From the NCBI GenBank assembly GCA_009192285.1, contig WBVU01000011.1, positions 1,608,668 through 1,672,667 on the forward strand: a DNA stretch of 64,000 nt. The letters are read 5' to 3'. This document shows positions 1-18,240 of this stretch, one piece after another. Both the position numbers and the translations under genes were made by a program. The notes beneath the pieces were generated by a model. That model was not told the origin of the DNA. It made no database searches and saw only the letters and a list, made by a program, of their open reading frames with translations. This DNA comes from Morchella semilibera (Eukaryota; Ascomycota; Pezizomycetes; Pezizales; Morchellaceae). How positions within the stretch are numbered: the first letter of the stretch is position 1; every line of letters begins with the position of its first letter.

Positions 1-1717
1 TTGCACTACGGTGCCAAGGGTAAGTGAGTAGAACGTAGCAACGTAAATCGCACCGCCGCGTTCTACTCACTTACCCTTAACACCGGAGTACTTAGTTTTA
101 GGAACCCTTGCTAATTACCTCTAGACTGTTTCTGAGCCATTGAGGGAGGGGAATCACTTTGGTATATAAAATATGTGGAGTCTGAAATTTTGAAGGTACA
201 ACTGGCTAATCTTTGATGAAATGAGTAAAGACCAAGAGGTTGGCGGCATTGCTAGCTTTTTCGAAAACATTCGTACAAACACTCAGGCGATATCTCACTC
301 CCATACCGAAACTGAAAAGGCTCTAAAGCTTGCGGTCCTCCCTATATTAGAAGGGCTCCACCGCGAAATCAAGGAAAGGGCCAAAGTAGTGCGTGCCGCC
401 TCTGATAAAGGCTTAAAAGCCGTCACCAAGGCACGAAATAACACTCAAAACCATATTGAACTTCTTGGGCAACATGCCTCTTCTTTTGACTCTGTCGGCT
501 CTCATGCGCAAACTTCTGGGGGGATGCATATCCATATCCCCGGAACCCACAGTCATAACTCCAGTGGCAAACCAAAACCAGACAGTGATCCATATGTCCT
601 CAAGAGGGGTATCCTGCACAGGCTGCACAAGCAAGTCCTTGAGGAGAATTCCAATCGACAAGAGCTCCTCTCTATACAGAACAACATGCAGCAGTTCGAG
701 ACGCATATTATACAAACTGTCCAACAGGCCATGGCAGAATTTTATAAACATGTTGGGAATCAAGAAGACAAGCAAAAGGCGCTGTACGGTGATATAGTTG
801 GTACGTTACCCGAATACTACGCTGCCATAATGGGAGGCCAGGAATTAATAATTATCAACAGGAGCTGTTCAGAAACTTCCATTAGAACTTGAATGGAATG
901 GTTTCATGAAAAGGAATAGTGATGTTCTGATAGACCCAAGTCTCCCGTCCAGATCAGTAGACCAGATTCAATTCCCAAATATGGACCACAAGAGCGCCAA
1001 GGCATTAGTAGAAGGTCCCTTACAGAGGAAGGGGAAGATCATGAGAAGCTACAGCACCGGTTACTGGGTTGTTACTCCGAGTAAATATTTACATGAGTTT
1101 AAGGATAACGATGTAGGTATTAAATTTAAACAAACGACCACCACCCCAGATAGGCTAACCTTCCAAATGTGAAACAGAACTTTAGTAAGGAGCCGGAGCC
1201 GGAGACAAGTCTTTATTTACCTGATTGTACAATTGGCGCGTTGTCTAAGGAACCGGATGGTAAATTCATCATCTCTGGAAAGGAAATTGGAGGAGCTCTC
1301 AAGGTAACATCTATATTCCTTACTTAAGTGGCACCAATGCTTAATATCACCGGCTGGATAGGGATTTACCAAGCATGACTTTGCTTTCAAAGCTACTTCA
1401 CACGCGGAGGTATTTTCATCTCTTCCTACGAGTATAGGGTATTCAATAACTCAACCGTCTAGGGCGCCAAATGGCACGAAATTATCTCGCAATGCGCTGG
1501 TCTAACAACTAATGAGACTCCAATTACGAGCCCTATATCGCCCAGTACTGCAGGAGCTAGTGAGGAATTGACTGGTATGCCACCACCAAGCTATTCTCGC
1601 ACGAGCTCTCAAGAAGCGGGCACTACAAAAACTGCGGACATGCCTGTCGGGAGTGGAGACGGAGCTGAATCTGCTGCCGCGGATGTACCAATTACTCCGG
1701 TAGCCACGAAAACTTGA
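1..1717 (+). CDS. SLM1: SLM1/SLM2-like F-BAR and PH domain protein, 5' partial
   Basis: Slm proteins bind PI(4,5)P2 at the plasma membrane (eisosomes/MCC), are TORC2 effectors and link to cortical actin. The gene enters the window already under way. Supported exons are 125-161, 231-800, 862-1112, 1178-1303, 1362-1409 and 1463-1717; introns have GT-AG ends and are 53-69 nt. Exon 125-161 ends REGNHF and splices into DQEVGGIASFFENIRTNT, the conserved F-BAR core. Next come the coiled stretch DPYVLKRGILHRLHKQ, LEWNGFMKRN and a PH domain (EGPLQRKGKIMRSYSTGYWV, then SLYLPDCTIGA and FTKHDFAFKATSHAEK). The tail is Ser/Pro-rich. The first F-BAR helix must lie upstream of base 1. An ATG at 221 exists, but the spliced frame through it matches the family better than a start there. 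Assignment is firm; which paralogue (SLM1 or SLM2) is not. Confidence 0.88.
9..85. repeat. 27-bp inverted repeat (hairpin) in an SLM1 intron
   Basis: Arms at 9-35 and 59-85 are reverse complements with two mismatches; the inner 20 bp are perfect. The loop is 23 nt. The left arm contains GTAAGT at 20-25, a candidate donor of the intron ending at 124. Confidence 0.85.
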
Positions 1718-3036
1718 AGATGAGTTGTTGGCAAACATGTGCGTGTGAAGAGTAGTTAGTCTAGCTGTATTAGAAATATTCCCTAGTAGTATACAGTGGA
1801 TTTCTTTTTGGAATTAGCGCTACGCTATCTATATGTAGTTCTAAATAATACTGTCCCTAAATATATACAATCTCGCATATATATCAAGTCCTCTCTTTCC
1901 CACTCCATGGGCAGTACACCTAGGGAAAGGTGTACTACTTAACTAACAATAGCCGTCGTGTACTTGGAATTCCATGTGCCCCTTGATAGGCATTTACATA
2001 AATGGTGCCAAGAAAAGACACAGGCTACCTACATGTAGTCTAGTGAACTCCGGTGGTATCGCTCACGATATAACCAATGAGTTTCTGGACATTCAACGCT
2101 TTATACCGCCCAATGATAACTTATAGAGCCAGCTCGGGCTGAAGCTAGTCATATCCTTGCGCATGGAAAGCGTGGGCATGCCGGCAAGTTATCAAGGGAT
2201 GGTTCCGGCCCGATGTTTTTGAGCTATCAAGGTGCTAGATGTAGGTATCCGGCTACCACCATTACACACGCCCCCACCACACACCCCCACCCCCACCCTC
2301 CCCCCTAGCTACCCCCACCTACCTCCTTATATTCGCATCTTACGCTGCTAGAGCGGCCAAGCAGTTATATTTACCACGTCTGGTATCCATCCATGGTCTT
2401 CTATCACCCAATACAGCAGTCTCATCTACTCACCTCAGCTAAGGCACTCACCAATAAGTCGTTATTAATTATACCAATAGGTCCGGTAAGTGTGATGCCA
2501 CAGATCAAACTTGGCGCATATATCAATCGAGACCAAGTCTCACCTCAAATACGTGTATAACATATACGGGATTATACATGCGCACGCGGGATGACGGTGG
2601 GACATACATGTAGAGTAGTCGCAAACTTATATGTGGTTCTATTGGGAATCACGAGTGATCTCTCATGATGCGCTGAGTACCAACACTATATCAACCAACC
2701 ATTACATGGACTCTTTGCCAAGCCGCAAGCGGCTGAGGAAATACATAATACCAGACAGCAGATTCCGGTTTTTGGAGTGTGATTAATTCAATTGAGGCAC
2801 CGTACCCGTCCAAAGAGTATCACCAGATTAAAGAGAACTTCTCTACAGGTTAGAACTGGCATAGGTTCCTGTAGGTCCTGGGGATAGTGTTTCCCTGATA
2901 GAAGCTTCTATTATGTGAGTCTACTTTGATACATGTATTCACAAGACATTCTAACAGGCCGATACTAAAAGGAATATATAATCCTTGACTAGTGCTCGGG
3001 ATTAGTTCTTTCGCAGCTCCTATTGGAGTAGGTTTA
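1718..3036. other. Intergenic, SLM1 and ThDP-enzyme 3' ends (convergent)
   Basis: No supportable gene. It holds a 9-bp hairpin (1913-1921 with 1928-1936), a C/A-rich patch near 2270-2325, and three TACATGTA octamers at 2030, 2605 and 2930. The two flanking genes converge here. Confidence 0.6.
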
Positions 3037-5207
3037 CTAAACAATGTGCACATCTAGAACAGCGCTCATTCCACCCTTCACTACTTCAACTGCCTCCACA
3101 AGTAACTTCTCCATTTCTTCAATGTTATGGGCAGTTCCTGCCCAAACCTGACCGCCTGCCGCTGCTTTTGCAATCCCGGCCTGTTGATATTATTGTTAGT
3201 GCTGCCCTCCCCTAAATCTAGGAAGTATTCCTGGAAACATACATAATCTGGCGAAGGCCTAAAAGAAATGTTCAATTCTTCATTGGTTGCGTGAGCTGCA
3301 TACCCATCGGGGTGTACGAGCTTTGCAGATCGCAGGGGAGCGTGCCAACCGTCATTGTTCAGCACAATGGTCAGGAAAGGAATGTTGTAGCGGCGGGAAA
3401 TCCAATATACCGATGCTGGTACAGCAAAGAGGAAAGTTCCGTCACCAACAACGGCGACAACAAATTTGCCAGAGTTGTCTTTGCTGCTATCGAGCCCCAG
3501 CTTTGCCCCAATTGCTGCACCTCCAAACCACCCGACTGTTTCACTGGGTCAGCTCCGTTCATTTAAGTCCAAAGTAAGAAATAACTTACGACCGCCTGCG
3601 CCCGAGCCCAAGAAGCTACCCGGTTCTACACACTGCAGCTGATTTGCCACGGCTACTGTTTGGGTGACAGCTTCTAGGAGTACAACTGCGTCCTTAGGCA
3701 TGATATCTCTCATACGCTTTGCCATATACGCCGCCGAAACCATGCCATCCTCTCTGGGCTTTGCAAGTTCTACAAATTCATCCATCCGCTTCTTATGTTC
3801 ATTTTCCAATGTTTTTAACCGGGATGCTGCATCTATTTGTTGGAGCTTCGAAGAGCTTGAGATTCGAGCATTGATCTGCTTCAAGGCAGTAGAGGCGTCA
3901 GCTCTGTATCTAGCATGCGCATTAATATAAAACACCGGCATTTGCTGCTTCAACGGATCGATATCAATGTGATAAATTTTTGCTGTAGACGAGGGTTTGC
4001 ATCTTTGTTCACAGGTCAGTATGATTCTCCCATATTTTAGGGTAGAAGTGGAGACCATACTGAGTTGGGATCCAAGGCACGTCGCAATCAATGACTAATA
4101 TCATGTCTGATGTTCTGATACGTTCGTGTACGCCGTACCCAAGACCTAAAGAAGATACATGGTTTGCAGGGAAACACATATCGCTACCAAGAGTGTCAAG
4201 AACTCTTACTCCTGGTAAAACATCTGCGAGTTTCACTAGCTCTTTTACAGCCTCGTGATTACGCCCAGAATATCCTGTCAATACTAGCGGCTCTTTTGCT
4301 GTGAGAAAGGCTTCCGCAATGGTTTCTATGGCGTCTTCTGGAAGAGCAGAAGGCATGATGGGGTCCCAGACGCTCTGATCAAGGTGATATGGCTCGATAT
4401 CTTCCTCCAGTACCTCCCGAGCTGCAGTAAGGTATACAGGGCCCTTTGGGTCAGACATAGCAAATGAGAGGGCACGGTTGATCATCTGCTTTATGTTTTT
4501 CCCTGTCTTAATCTCGGCTGTGTATCGGCAATACTGTGCAACGATTGCACGTTGATCTGGTACATCCTGGATGTAATGGATAAATTCGGTTCGGCTGCCA
4601 CGCATTTCCCCTTCTTGAGTGAATGGGGATAGACCAGCAAATATCAAAACGGGAATGCGACCACAGGAAGCATTGTGAACAGCAGCACCAAGACCTAGAC
4701 TGTAAGCTTTAGCTATTATGATATAAGAAGGAATGGTTTAAGACCTTGTGTGCCAACATCCACATGGACAATGACGCATTGTGGCTTTCCAGTAACTTGG
4801 GCAAAACCATGAGCTGCTGAAAGAGCTACCATCTACTCAAAGAGAACGTAATATTAATCAAAAATCCTTAAAAAGCTCATAGATGTCTATATGTAAAGGC
4901 TGCAATTCTCGGTTTCTTACCTCATTTGGGCATGTAATTATCTTAGGGAATCTATCTGGAGTCTCTCTTTGGCCCTTGACCATTGCTTCCAAGATACCTG
5001 GGGCACAATTAAATCCAATTGGCCTCCCACGCTGAAGTAGGCCATTACTTACTTGGATGATCAGAACCCAGGTTGACAAAGCAATGGGAGATCCCCGCTT
5101 CCCAGAGAGCTTCGAAGAAGGCAAATGAAGCGGTGTACCTAGAGTAGTTGAAGGATATCTGTAAGCATTATGTTTATAGCCCTCATGAAAGAGATCAATG
5201 CTTACAT
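3037..5207 (-). CDS. ThDP-dependent enzyme (acetolactate synthase / benzoylformate decarboxylase-like)
   Basis: A thiamine-diphosphate enzyme of about 585 residues, encoded in eight exons. The N-terminal Pyr domain carries the catalytic Glu in ITCPNEMVALSAAHGFAQV. The middle domain includes VLTGYSGRNHEAVKELVKLA. The C-terminal PP domain has the ThDP/Mg motif, GDGTFLFAVPAS followed by LNNDGW. Introns I could fix: 3536-3589, 4003-4060, 4695-4744 and 5139-5205. The splice at 3536-3589 restores GAGGLGWFGGAAIGAK. The last exon ends AVLDVHIV. The reading frame has no in-frame ATG before residue ~45; the best start is an ATG split by intron 5139-5205 (AT at 5207-5206, G at 5138). This family covers acetolactate synthase-like and 2-oxo-acid decarboxylase-like enzymes in fungi. 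It is not the mitochondrial Ilv2 type, because no transit peptide is seen. The substrate is unknown. Confidence 0.85.
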
Positions 5208-6456
5208 GACTGATAGATATAGTTTGGGCAGCTATGAGGGGAGATTGTGATAATTATCAAAAAGAGTATCCAAAGGTTGCGGGGGAGGAGCTTTATAAGT
5301 GATGTTCATGAAAGTAAATCATGGGCCGCGCATAACCGAGACATATGCGTATGTACTACAAGAATAGAGTACATGTATGTAGGTGGCAGCTAGCGTGCCC
5401 TCAACGCCAATCAAATGCAAGTGCGGCTTTATCAGCTTGACTATCTAGATAAACCTTAGCCCAGAAATAGTGTGCTTGTATTGAGGTGCCGAAAAGTCTC
5501 TGGATCATACAATCGAATCTGGCGGTGACAATTAGCTTTGAGGATAGGCTGGAGCTATACTGTAGAGTATGTTGTACTTAAAGTACATGTAAGTACTGTT
5601 GTTGCAACAACACTTACCCCAGTATGCACATTGTTGAACTCAACATCGAAATCGTGGACCCCACACATAAAAGAAAGATGGAAACACAAGGGAACAAATT
5701 TGTACCTGCATCTAGAGAGGGAAATCACGCTTAATACTGTAGAGTATTAGTTCTTGCAGAATCAGTTAAACTTGGTGATAAATCTGATAAATCCCAAGAC
5801 ATTATTTGTCCAGCCCTATATATGTAATCCTCCTATGGATTTCTAACACGTGACCTAAAGACTTCTTAGCGCCTCGTACTCTATTATAGTCTTTCTAAGG
5901 AGATGACTATACCAAATATAGCTTGTTGCGGCTAAATACTAAGCACTCATCGCTACAACATGTACATGTAGGTACTAGGTACATGATACATGATACATGT
6001 CTATACATGTATCTTTGTTACTTTACCTACATGGTCATCTCCACTATACCATCTTTGAAATTCAAATAGTTACCTGCTTTCCCATTGAGGATGGTTACAA
6101 GCGATTAAAAAAAAGGAACGGCCAGAGTCTCTACCAATACAATAGTTACCAATAAGCAAATAAAACACCCGACCGGATCGCTTTTTCAAATAAGATCAAT
6201 TCTCCCCCCCCCACTCCCCCAGGCACGCATTTACTCCCGTCACCTAATACCGACAACAGCAATAGCCTCCAATCAACTACTATTTAAACTGAGGGAGAAA
6301 GAAAAAAATGTGGGTAGTAAGAATAAAAAGCTATTATTCCAATGATTGTTTCCTCCAAATCCAAAACCATTTAGAGTCCCTTCAATACAAATTTAAAACC
6401 CCTGGGCATTCAGTGACTCTTCTGTGAAACATGACAACGCTAGAGGATAAACGATC
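5208..6456. other. Intergenic spacer with TACATGTA cluster
   Basis: No gene is supported. Octamers TACATGTA lie at 5370, 5584, 5963 and 6004. Around 5960-6010 there are also several ACATG units in near-tandem (GATACATG repeats). The stretch 6200-6420 is probably the HSE1 3' UTR. Confidence 0.55.
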
Positions 6457-8929
<2,473 letters not shown>

Positions 8930-9883
8930 GTTGCTCAGCGCAGCTCCTGTAGTAGATGTATTATTTGCGGAGATGACGGAGGTTGGACGTTCGTGTTTTG
9001 TGTTTCGGAGAGGTATATTTAGTTAACAGGTGTGCTGCGAAGAATATAAAAAAAGAGGTATTTCCTATGAGAAGAGGATGGAGGAAAGGAGGGGTGTGTG
9101 GGATGTCATAAAAACGGCGACTAGGTAGGTTTATCGACATGCGTAATGCCCAGGCGCCTCTTGCTCTTGGTTGTGGCTGTGGAGGCAACATGCAATCCTA
9201 CTAGCGGGGTTGCAGCAACCACACTAAATTATCAACAGATTTGTATTGTTGCCTTCACAGCTTCTCTTTGTGCACGCGGCTCTGGCTCATCTGCGGTGAC
9301 GACGCAACGAAACCTGTTCACAAATAAGAATGGGTGAAACCACAATCATGTCTCTAGGTAAATAAAAATATTTAAAGTAATTGAGTAGACGAGTTAACCA
9401 TTACTGTACCATGCCATCTTCGGGAAGCCCTCCCGCTATCACCTCTTTTTTTTTGGGGGGGGTCAATTAAAAGCTGAACCTTCACAAACATTTCCGTTCC
9501 AAACCCCACAGACAAAAAGAAAAAGAAAGAAAAAAGACTAAACTGATCATGAGGGGAATACAGCAGAGAAAGAAAAAAAACTCGTGGCCGTTAGTCAAAA
9601 AGTAGTAAATCCACCTAAGATAAAAACATTTCACTCCTTCTCCAAAAAAAGTAGGAAGAAAGAAAGAAGGGGAGAAAGGGAGAAACGAGAAAAAACGAAA
9701 AACTATTCCGTGGCCAAAATAAAATAGGAAAAAAAAAGTACATTATCCCATACCACAAGATTCTATAAAATCAATCCCGCTTCAAATGCATCATGACACT
9801 CGTCGTATTGACCCCTCCGCTGTTAACCCGACTATTCTCGCGTTACACCTCCGATTATTGAGAGTTTCTGTACAACTTTAATA
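8930..9883. other. HSE1 upstream region and STE20 3' flank
   Basis: HSE1 and STE20 are both on the minus strand, so this region holds the HSE1 promoter/5' UTR and the STE20 3' UTR. A/G-rich runs lie at 9500-9740. Open frames near 9150-9340 are short and resemble nothing. Confidence 0.5.
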
Positions 9884-12795
<2,912 letters not shown>

Positions 12796-15700
12796 GGCTA
12801 GTTCGAATGACAGGGCCAACGAGAGCTCAGAACGGCCCCCAACGGGATGGTATTACGGGGTTTTTCTTAACTGATTGACCTAGCTAGATGCTTGTATGAA
12901 CTATGTGAGGGGATTTGGAGGGGGGGTTTGCAACGGAATAAATTGCGAGTGGGCAGGCAAAGAGAAGTGAGCGAGCGAGGGTCCGGGAGGGGAGAGCCTT
13001 GGGCAACAAAACCAGCAACAGGGGTGCGCTGGAGAGTCGGTATGGTACTGTATGTAATAGGTAGATAGTATGGATGGATGGATATGGCTAGGTGAGCATA
13101 TGTAGTAGCATGTACATGTAGTTGGATGGAGGTGGTTAGGTGGGGTGGGAGGCAGGCAGGCCAGTAAGAGGTTGAAGCGAGAATTGAATATGGGGAATTG
13201 ATTTATTTCTTGAATTAGAGGAATGATTATTTACTGAGACCCTTAAAGTTAACTAATTGAACTTGGATTAGGAGTTTTTCTTCAATTCTTGGGTGTGGGT
13301 TTTGAACTGGGATCTATGCGATCGAGAAATTAGAGGATCGCAGCTTCTCTCTTCTCGCGACAGAGTCGGACAAATTTTTTTGTTTTGGGAGATGAAGGAT
13401 CTTGTGAAATATGACTGCCGAATCCCTTAATTCCTTCTTATTTCTACTTATTTCTGACTTCTCATTCTTAGTAATTAATTATTGATACACGTAGGAGCAC
13501 TCGACCTGGATAACATTGTTTTTTTAATTACTACTACATGTAAGTATGTACTTATTGTGTGTTCCTTACTCTCCCCACACCACTCTCTCAATCCCTCTCC
13601 TCTTTCCTTCCATCGTTCCTCTCTTCTCTCGGTATCCATTCTCTCAATTCTTTCCTAAGTGTTGTCCAAACCCTCCACTTTACTGCAGTACAAACAACAA
13701 AGTTAGAGTGTCGTATGTAGGACGAGTCCCATACTCTGAAACCCAGCTAAAATCGGGCACATGTAGGGCACATGTATGTACAGAAGCTCTTCATAGGTAA
13801 CGTAATCTCGCCATGGCATAATTGCAGATACAAATGTGTTCTCAGTCAATTCAACCCGTGCAGTCAATTCTGGGCTGGACTACTGTATAATGCCGTGATG
13901 TGCTTGTTCAGCAATAATCATCGCTGCAGAACCTAGGAAAAAGGAAAGGCAGGGGACTGCAGATGGGAGAAAGGCCCAGAGCTGTAAGACCACCGCAGAA
14001 GCTTCATTCTTGCACCGAAACAAGCGGGAAGATGGACGACAAAATCTGCAAACCTCCATTTTGCATGTTTCGCGGGTTGCATTAACATAAGACCCACAAG
14101 TTAGCCCCCCATCCTTCTCGTTCATATGAGGTCGAACTGTAGCAACTACCAATTGACCTTCCTGTTGCGTGTTATATTTGGAGTAAGTAACTGCACCGAG
14201 GATCCTGCCATTACTGCTACTACTTACCACTCTGGAGAAAGTGCCGAAAATATCAATGGTATTTATTCAACATGTCCTTATTCGTTTTTACAGTCCTTTG
14301 CCTGTTTGCTATGTGGCGTAACATAATCTAATAGGAGACAAGAAGCACGCTGTCGTCCAAAGCACACGTGGGCATGATCCAGAGCTGAACCTTTAAAAAC
14401 TTGAGAGACATTCTTTGACCAGCAAACACGCCAAGTCTCACACACAACCAACAACAACATCGGTACTAACCTACGAGTCTACATGTAGGTACATACTTGT
14501 AGGGATTCAAACTTAGAACAGCAGAGCAACCGAACATTCTTTGGAATATCCCGGTTGCCTGGGATGGGGAGCAAAGCGTTCCAACTTCCACCTTCTAGTA
14601 GGTATGCCAAAACCCATGTCGCTACATGGGTGTATATTCTCTGCTACCACCCCCCCACACCCCCATTTTAAAGCATCCGTGCCTAGATATCCGGATTATC
14701 ACTCTTTCATAGGCAATGAGCAGTTGAGGGGGGCTAAATTATAGCCACCCCTCACATCACCATAATAGCTATCGCGTTGGAAAAGGAGGAGAGCCCCGCA
14801 CCTGACCCTTCATTTCGTTTATCTGGGGGTTGTCTCGCTCTTTATCGACGACGTCGCCCGCCTTCGCTTGACGCCGGTCTCTTGTGCAATGAGCTTATTC
14901 TTGCTTGTGACCATGCTGGGCTTCTTTTACTGGCAGAGAGAGGCAGTGCTCCTGTTGGCTTGAACGCAGGCACTCTACATCAGTGCAGTAGTGACCACGC
15001 AAATTGTCCCGCGGTGGGAAGGGGAGCCTTCCTTGTGTGTGCAGTTAGTTAGTTACGGGTTACGTGACAGAGCGTACCGATACTATATATGTGGCTAATA
15101 GCCATAATGGTGGTAACAAGACGCGCCGGACACGCGTCTTTCCTTTGAAAATCTTTCCTTATTCAACTGCCATTCACCGATTTGAATCGGTGACAGCTGA
15201 ACTCTCCCCAAGTCTCCGATTAATTCCGCCCAGCGGCCCGTTATATCGGAAGTGGATCCTGCCTGGAACAGATATGTGTTCCCAGGGACACCTCCGAAGC
15301 CCATATATTTTCTTGGCAATATGCACATATCATGGATTAACGTCACGTCACGCTGCTAAGCAAAGCATATATACATGTACATTCCGAGACGCAGTACACG
15401 AACCTACATGTAGTACTTGCTGACCGGCCGGCACCTACGAACTCTTTGCCTACATCTCAATTAGGAATCTACAATATGTTCCTATTGTAGACTCTAGCGG
15501 GCGTGAGTTCAAGTCACAGGATATCACTCGGATATAAACACATCTGCTACAACCAGTCGCTTGGTCAAGATTTAACTAGATGTCACAACCATCGTTACAG
15601 GTGGATACAGAGCTTATTAGAATTAATTAACCCCATAATCTTAAAATTTCCCCTGGGTTACCTAGATTGGTTTTTAGTGCCGTGCAAATGCCTCGGGCCT

Positions 15701-18240
15701 CAGCGCGGGTCCTATAAGATGACGGCCTGCACTCTGGGCCTTTTGCCATTCTCCTCAAACCCTTAATATCAAACAATCCCTGCGTATTCTTACACCCATA
15801 GGCATGGTATTCTGTAAGTAATAAGTACTAGAGCACACATGCACAGTGAACATTTTATTTGACGATCTATTATTATTAGCTACTTGCATGAAAGGAAATA
15901 TGGCTGGCCATCAGGGCCGAGGGGACACTGTGTTTTTATGTCAATTACATGATGTGCATATCTACCTTCATTATATTTTCTAAGTACTTAGCGACAAACA
16001 TTTCAGCTCTTACCAGCGGGGGGACATGGGGTCAGCTTCTGGTACCACGCAAAACAAGCTTGAATTGGATTGAGGAGCATAAACCAGCAAGTATACTAGG
16101 TTTAGTCTTAGGTTCAGATATAATATGGAGTTCAATTACGGTGGATGTGGCTGATAATTGGGCCGGTGATTATGGGGCTAAGAAGCCTCCCTCTATGGAA
16201 GCTTTCTCTCCCCTACAAGAAAGTACCTTGATACGGAAGCTTGGCCAATTAACCGTTTTACATTTATTACGTATAGAGTACTACATCTACATATAGTTCT
16301 TGCATACGAAATACTAACGTATATACTACAATTAGATTATTAGTAGGAACATGTCTATTTCTTGGCTACACCATATTCTCTGGATCTAGAAATCGAAATA
16401 TTGGGAGAGAGATATTTATTCATTTATGGACGGTCCAGGGCAATCCTTAGTAAAGAGATACTTATTTAGGGACCTACATGTACTTAACTATATATAAATA
16501 GAAGTCGCCATGTAAGGTTGAGCCTGAAAATATTGATGAATGGTTGGTTACACTGATATAATGCATCACGTTTTTTTATATATATACACTTCAATTAAGA
16601 TCCCACCCTTCCTGACCCCAGAAACCCTATGCACGCACACGTCTAGTGTATTTGACGGGCTTCCATCTGTTGTCATAATTACGGGAGAGTAGATAATGTC
16701 GTGGTAGCTGTACATGTATTTACAATGTATTTTATCCGCGGATGGGTTGGCTATTCCGATCATGCCACACACAACCCATTACTAGTGTGATGAGGTTGCA
16801 TATATGTGCATGGGTTCAAAGAGCCCTTCTTTGCGAGCATATCATTTACACCACATATATGTCCAACCAACATACTCTTCAAGAACCAGATTCCGCTCAA
16901 AAAAAAAAAAAAAAAAAAAAAACCAACTCAAGATAAGCCTAACTAGGATAACCGCACTAGGACCAGTGACGGACCGGACCGTCTTTGGGGGCTTTGCCTG
17001 ACAAGGTAAAGCTTTAATGGCGGCGGATAGGTACAGGGTTAGGTGAACCCTTTTTTTTCTTCCCCCCACCTCCTCTCCCCACATGATATGACGCTGCACC
17101 CTTCTAGGCAAAGCTTCCACGAGATGGCGAACTACAGAAGTTCTGGTAAGTGATCTGATACTTGCATAATTGCAGATATGCACGAAGTAAGTGTGTGTGC
17201 TCCACTCGTATTATATATATCGACTTTCGCAGTCCCTTTACTTGTATATATGAGAGTTTATTTAGGGGGGCTTCCTTCTGCATGTGTGAAACAGGTGGTA
17301 GGATGGACAAGCGAGCATCAATCATACCACTAAGTACATGTAGCAAGTAGCATACATGTACGGAATGGAGCGGAGTAGAGTTACATATGTAGCTGGGTGT
17401 GGTGGGTGTTGGACGACTAGCGAACTCTAGATCTGGTGCCTGGATTTCAATTGTGCCGGGGAGGGGGGTTCTATTCGTCTGTTCGTTATGTGCATCAATG
17501 ATCCCCAAGCAAGGATTCCCCCATCCCCCCCCCCCCCCGGGGATCGATCCGAGTTCTTTTGAGACAGCATTCTTCTTCGAAGCTTCCACAGGAGCTTCGA
17601 GAAGAAAAAAATATGGCAGGGGGTGGGGGTTCTAGCTTTCGGCTTTTTTTTAATGGCGCAACTTACACACGCAAAGTCTCCGAGATGCAGACGTCGCAAA
17701 CAATCTGTGTGAGATTCACCGGAAGCCCTATCTCTCTCAGTTTGGGGGGGTGGGGGGGTTGAATATCACTCACTCTGAGTACTCACTCGGACCAGGGAGT
17801 TAGTGCTTGGCCGTCATATCTAATCACTCGATACAGATCTTTTGAGATCGCGCCTGCACCAGAGTTAAAAGCACTCACTCTAAAAGGAGATCTCCACGAT
17901 GAGACACCCTTTTTTTTTTTTTTTCCCTTCTCCAAATAAGCTTTTTCCCTTCTTCTGTGCTTCTCTCCACAGCACAACACAGCACAGCACAGCACACAGC
18001 ACACAGCACACACGTGACCTTCCATGTATCTCGAACACCGGAGAGGAGGGGGCTCAGGCTTGTGGCGAGTGCGACGCACCCCCTTGGCGCCCCTCCGACT
18101 AGCTACAGCTACAAGCTGTAGTTAGCGCCCAGCCACAATCTCATCTCAGTCACTTCCCTCCAACGTCAACTTCCTTTTCCTTGATTTCTTCCCACTCTCC
18201 CACCCGCAAACTACTCTATTTTACCCCACGCAAAAAAAGA
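12796..18240. other. Gene-poor 5.4-kb spacer
   Basis: No recognisable gene. The first part is the STE20 5' region. Nine copies of TACATGTA lie at 13113, 13535, 14480, 15372, 15405, 16475, 16711, 17335 and 17353. A perfect 9-bp hairpin is at 15468-15491. Low-complexity runs are A24 at 16899-16922, C14 at 17525-17538, a T run near 17911 and an imperfect CACAG array at 17966-18014. The longest open frame (15949-16296, 115 codons) shows no family features. Confidence 0.6.
16899..16922. repeat. Poly-A run (24 A)
   Basis: A pure homopolymer in the intergenic spacer. No retroelement body is seen beside it. Confidence 0.9.

Noticed and set aside
413-797. Two overlapping frames of 113-120 codons inside SLM1
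   Set aside because: They are shadows in other frames of an exon whose SLM1 homology is clear.
15468-15515. Hairpin followed by a B-box-like GAGTTCAAGTCAC, suggesting a tRNA
   Set aside because: The T-arm stem does not pair, and no A box or acceptor stem is found.
15949-16296. 115-codon plus-strand frame
   Set aside because: No family likeness, AT-rich composition, and no neighbouring exons that extend it.
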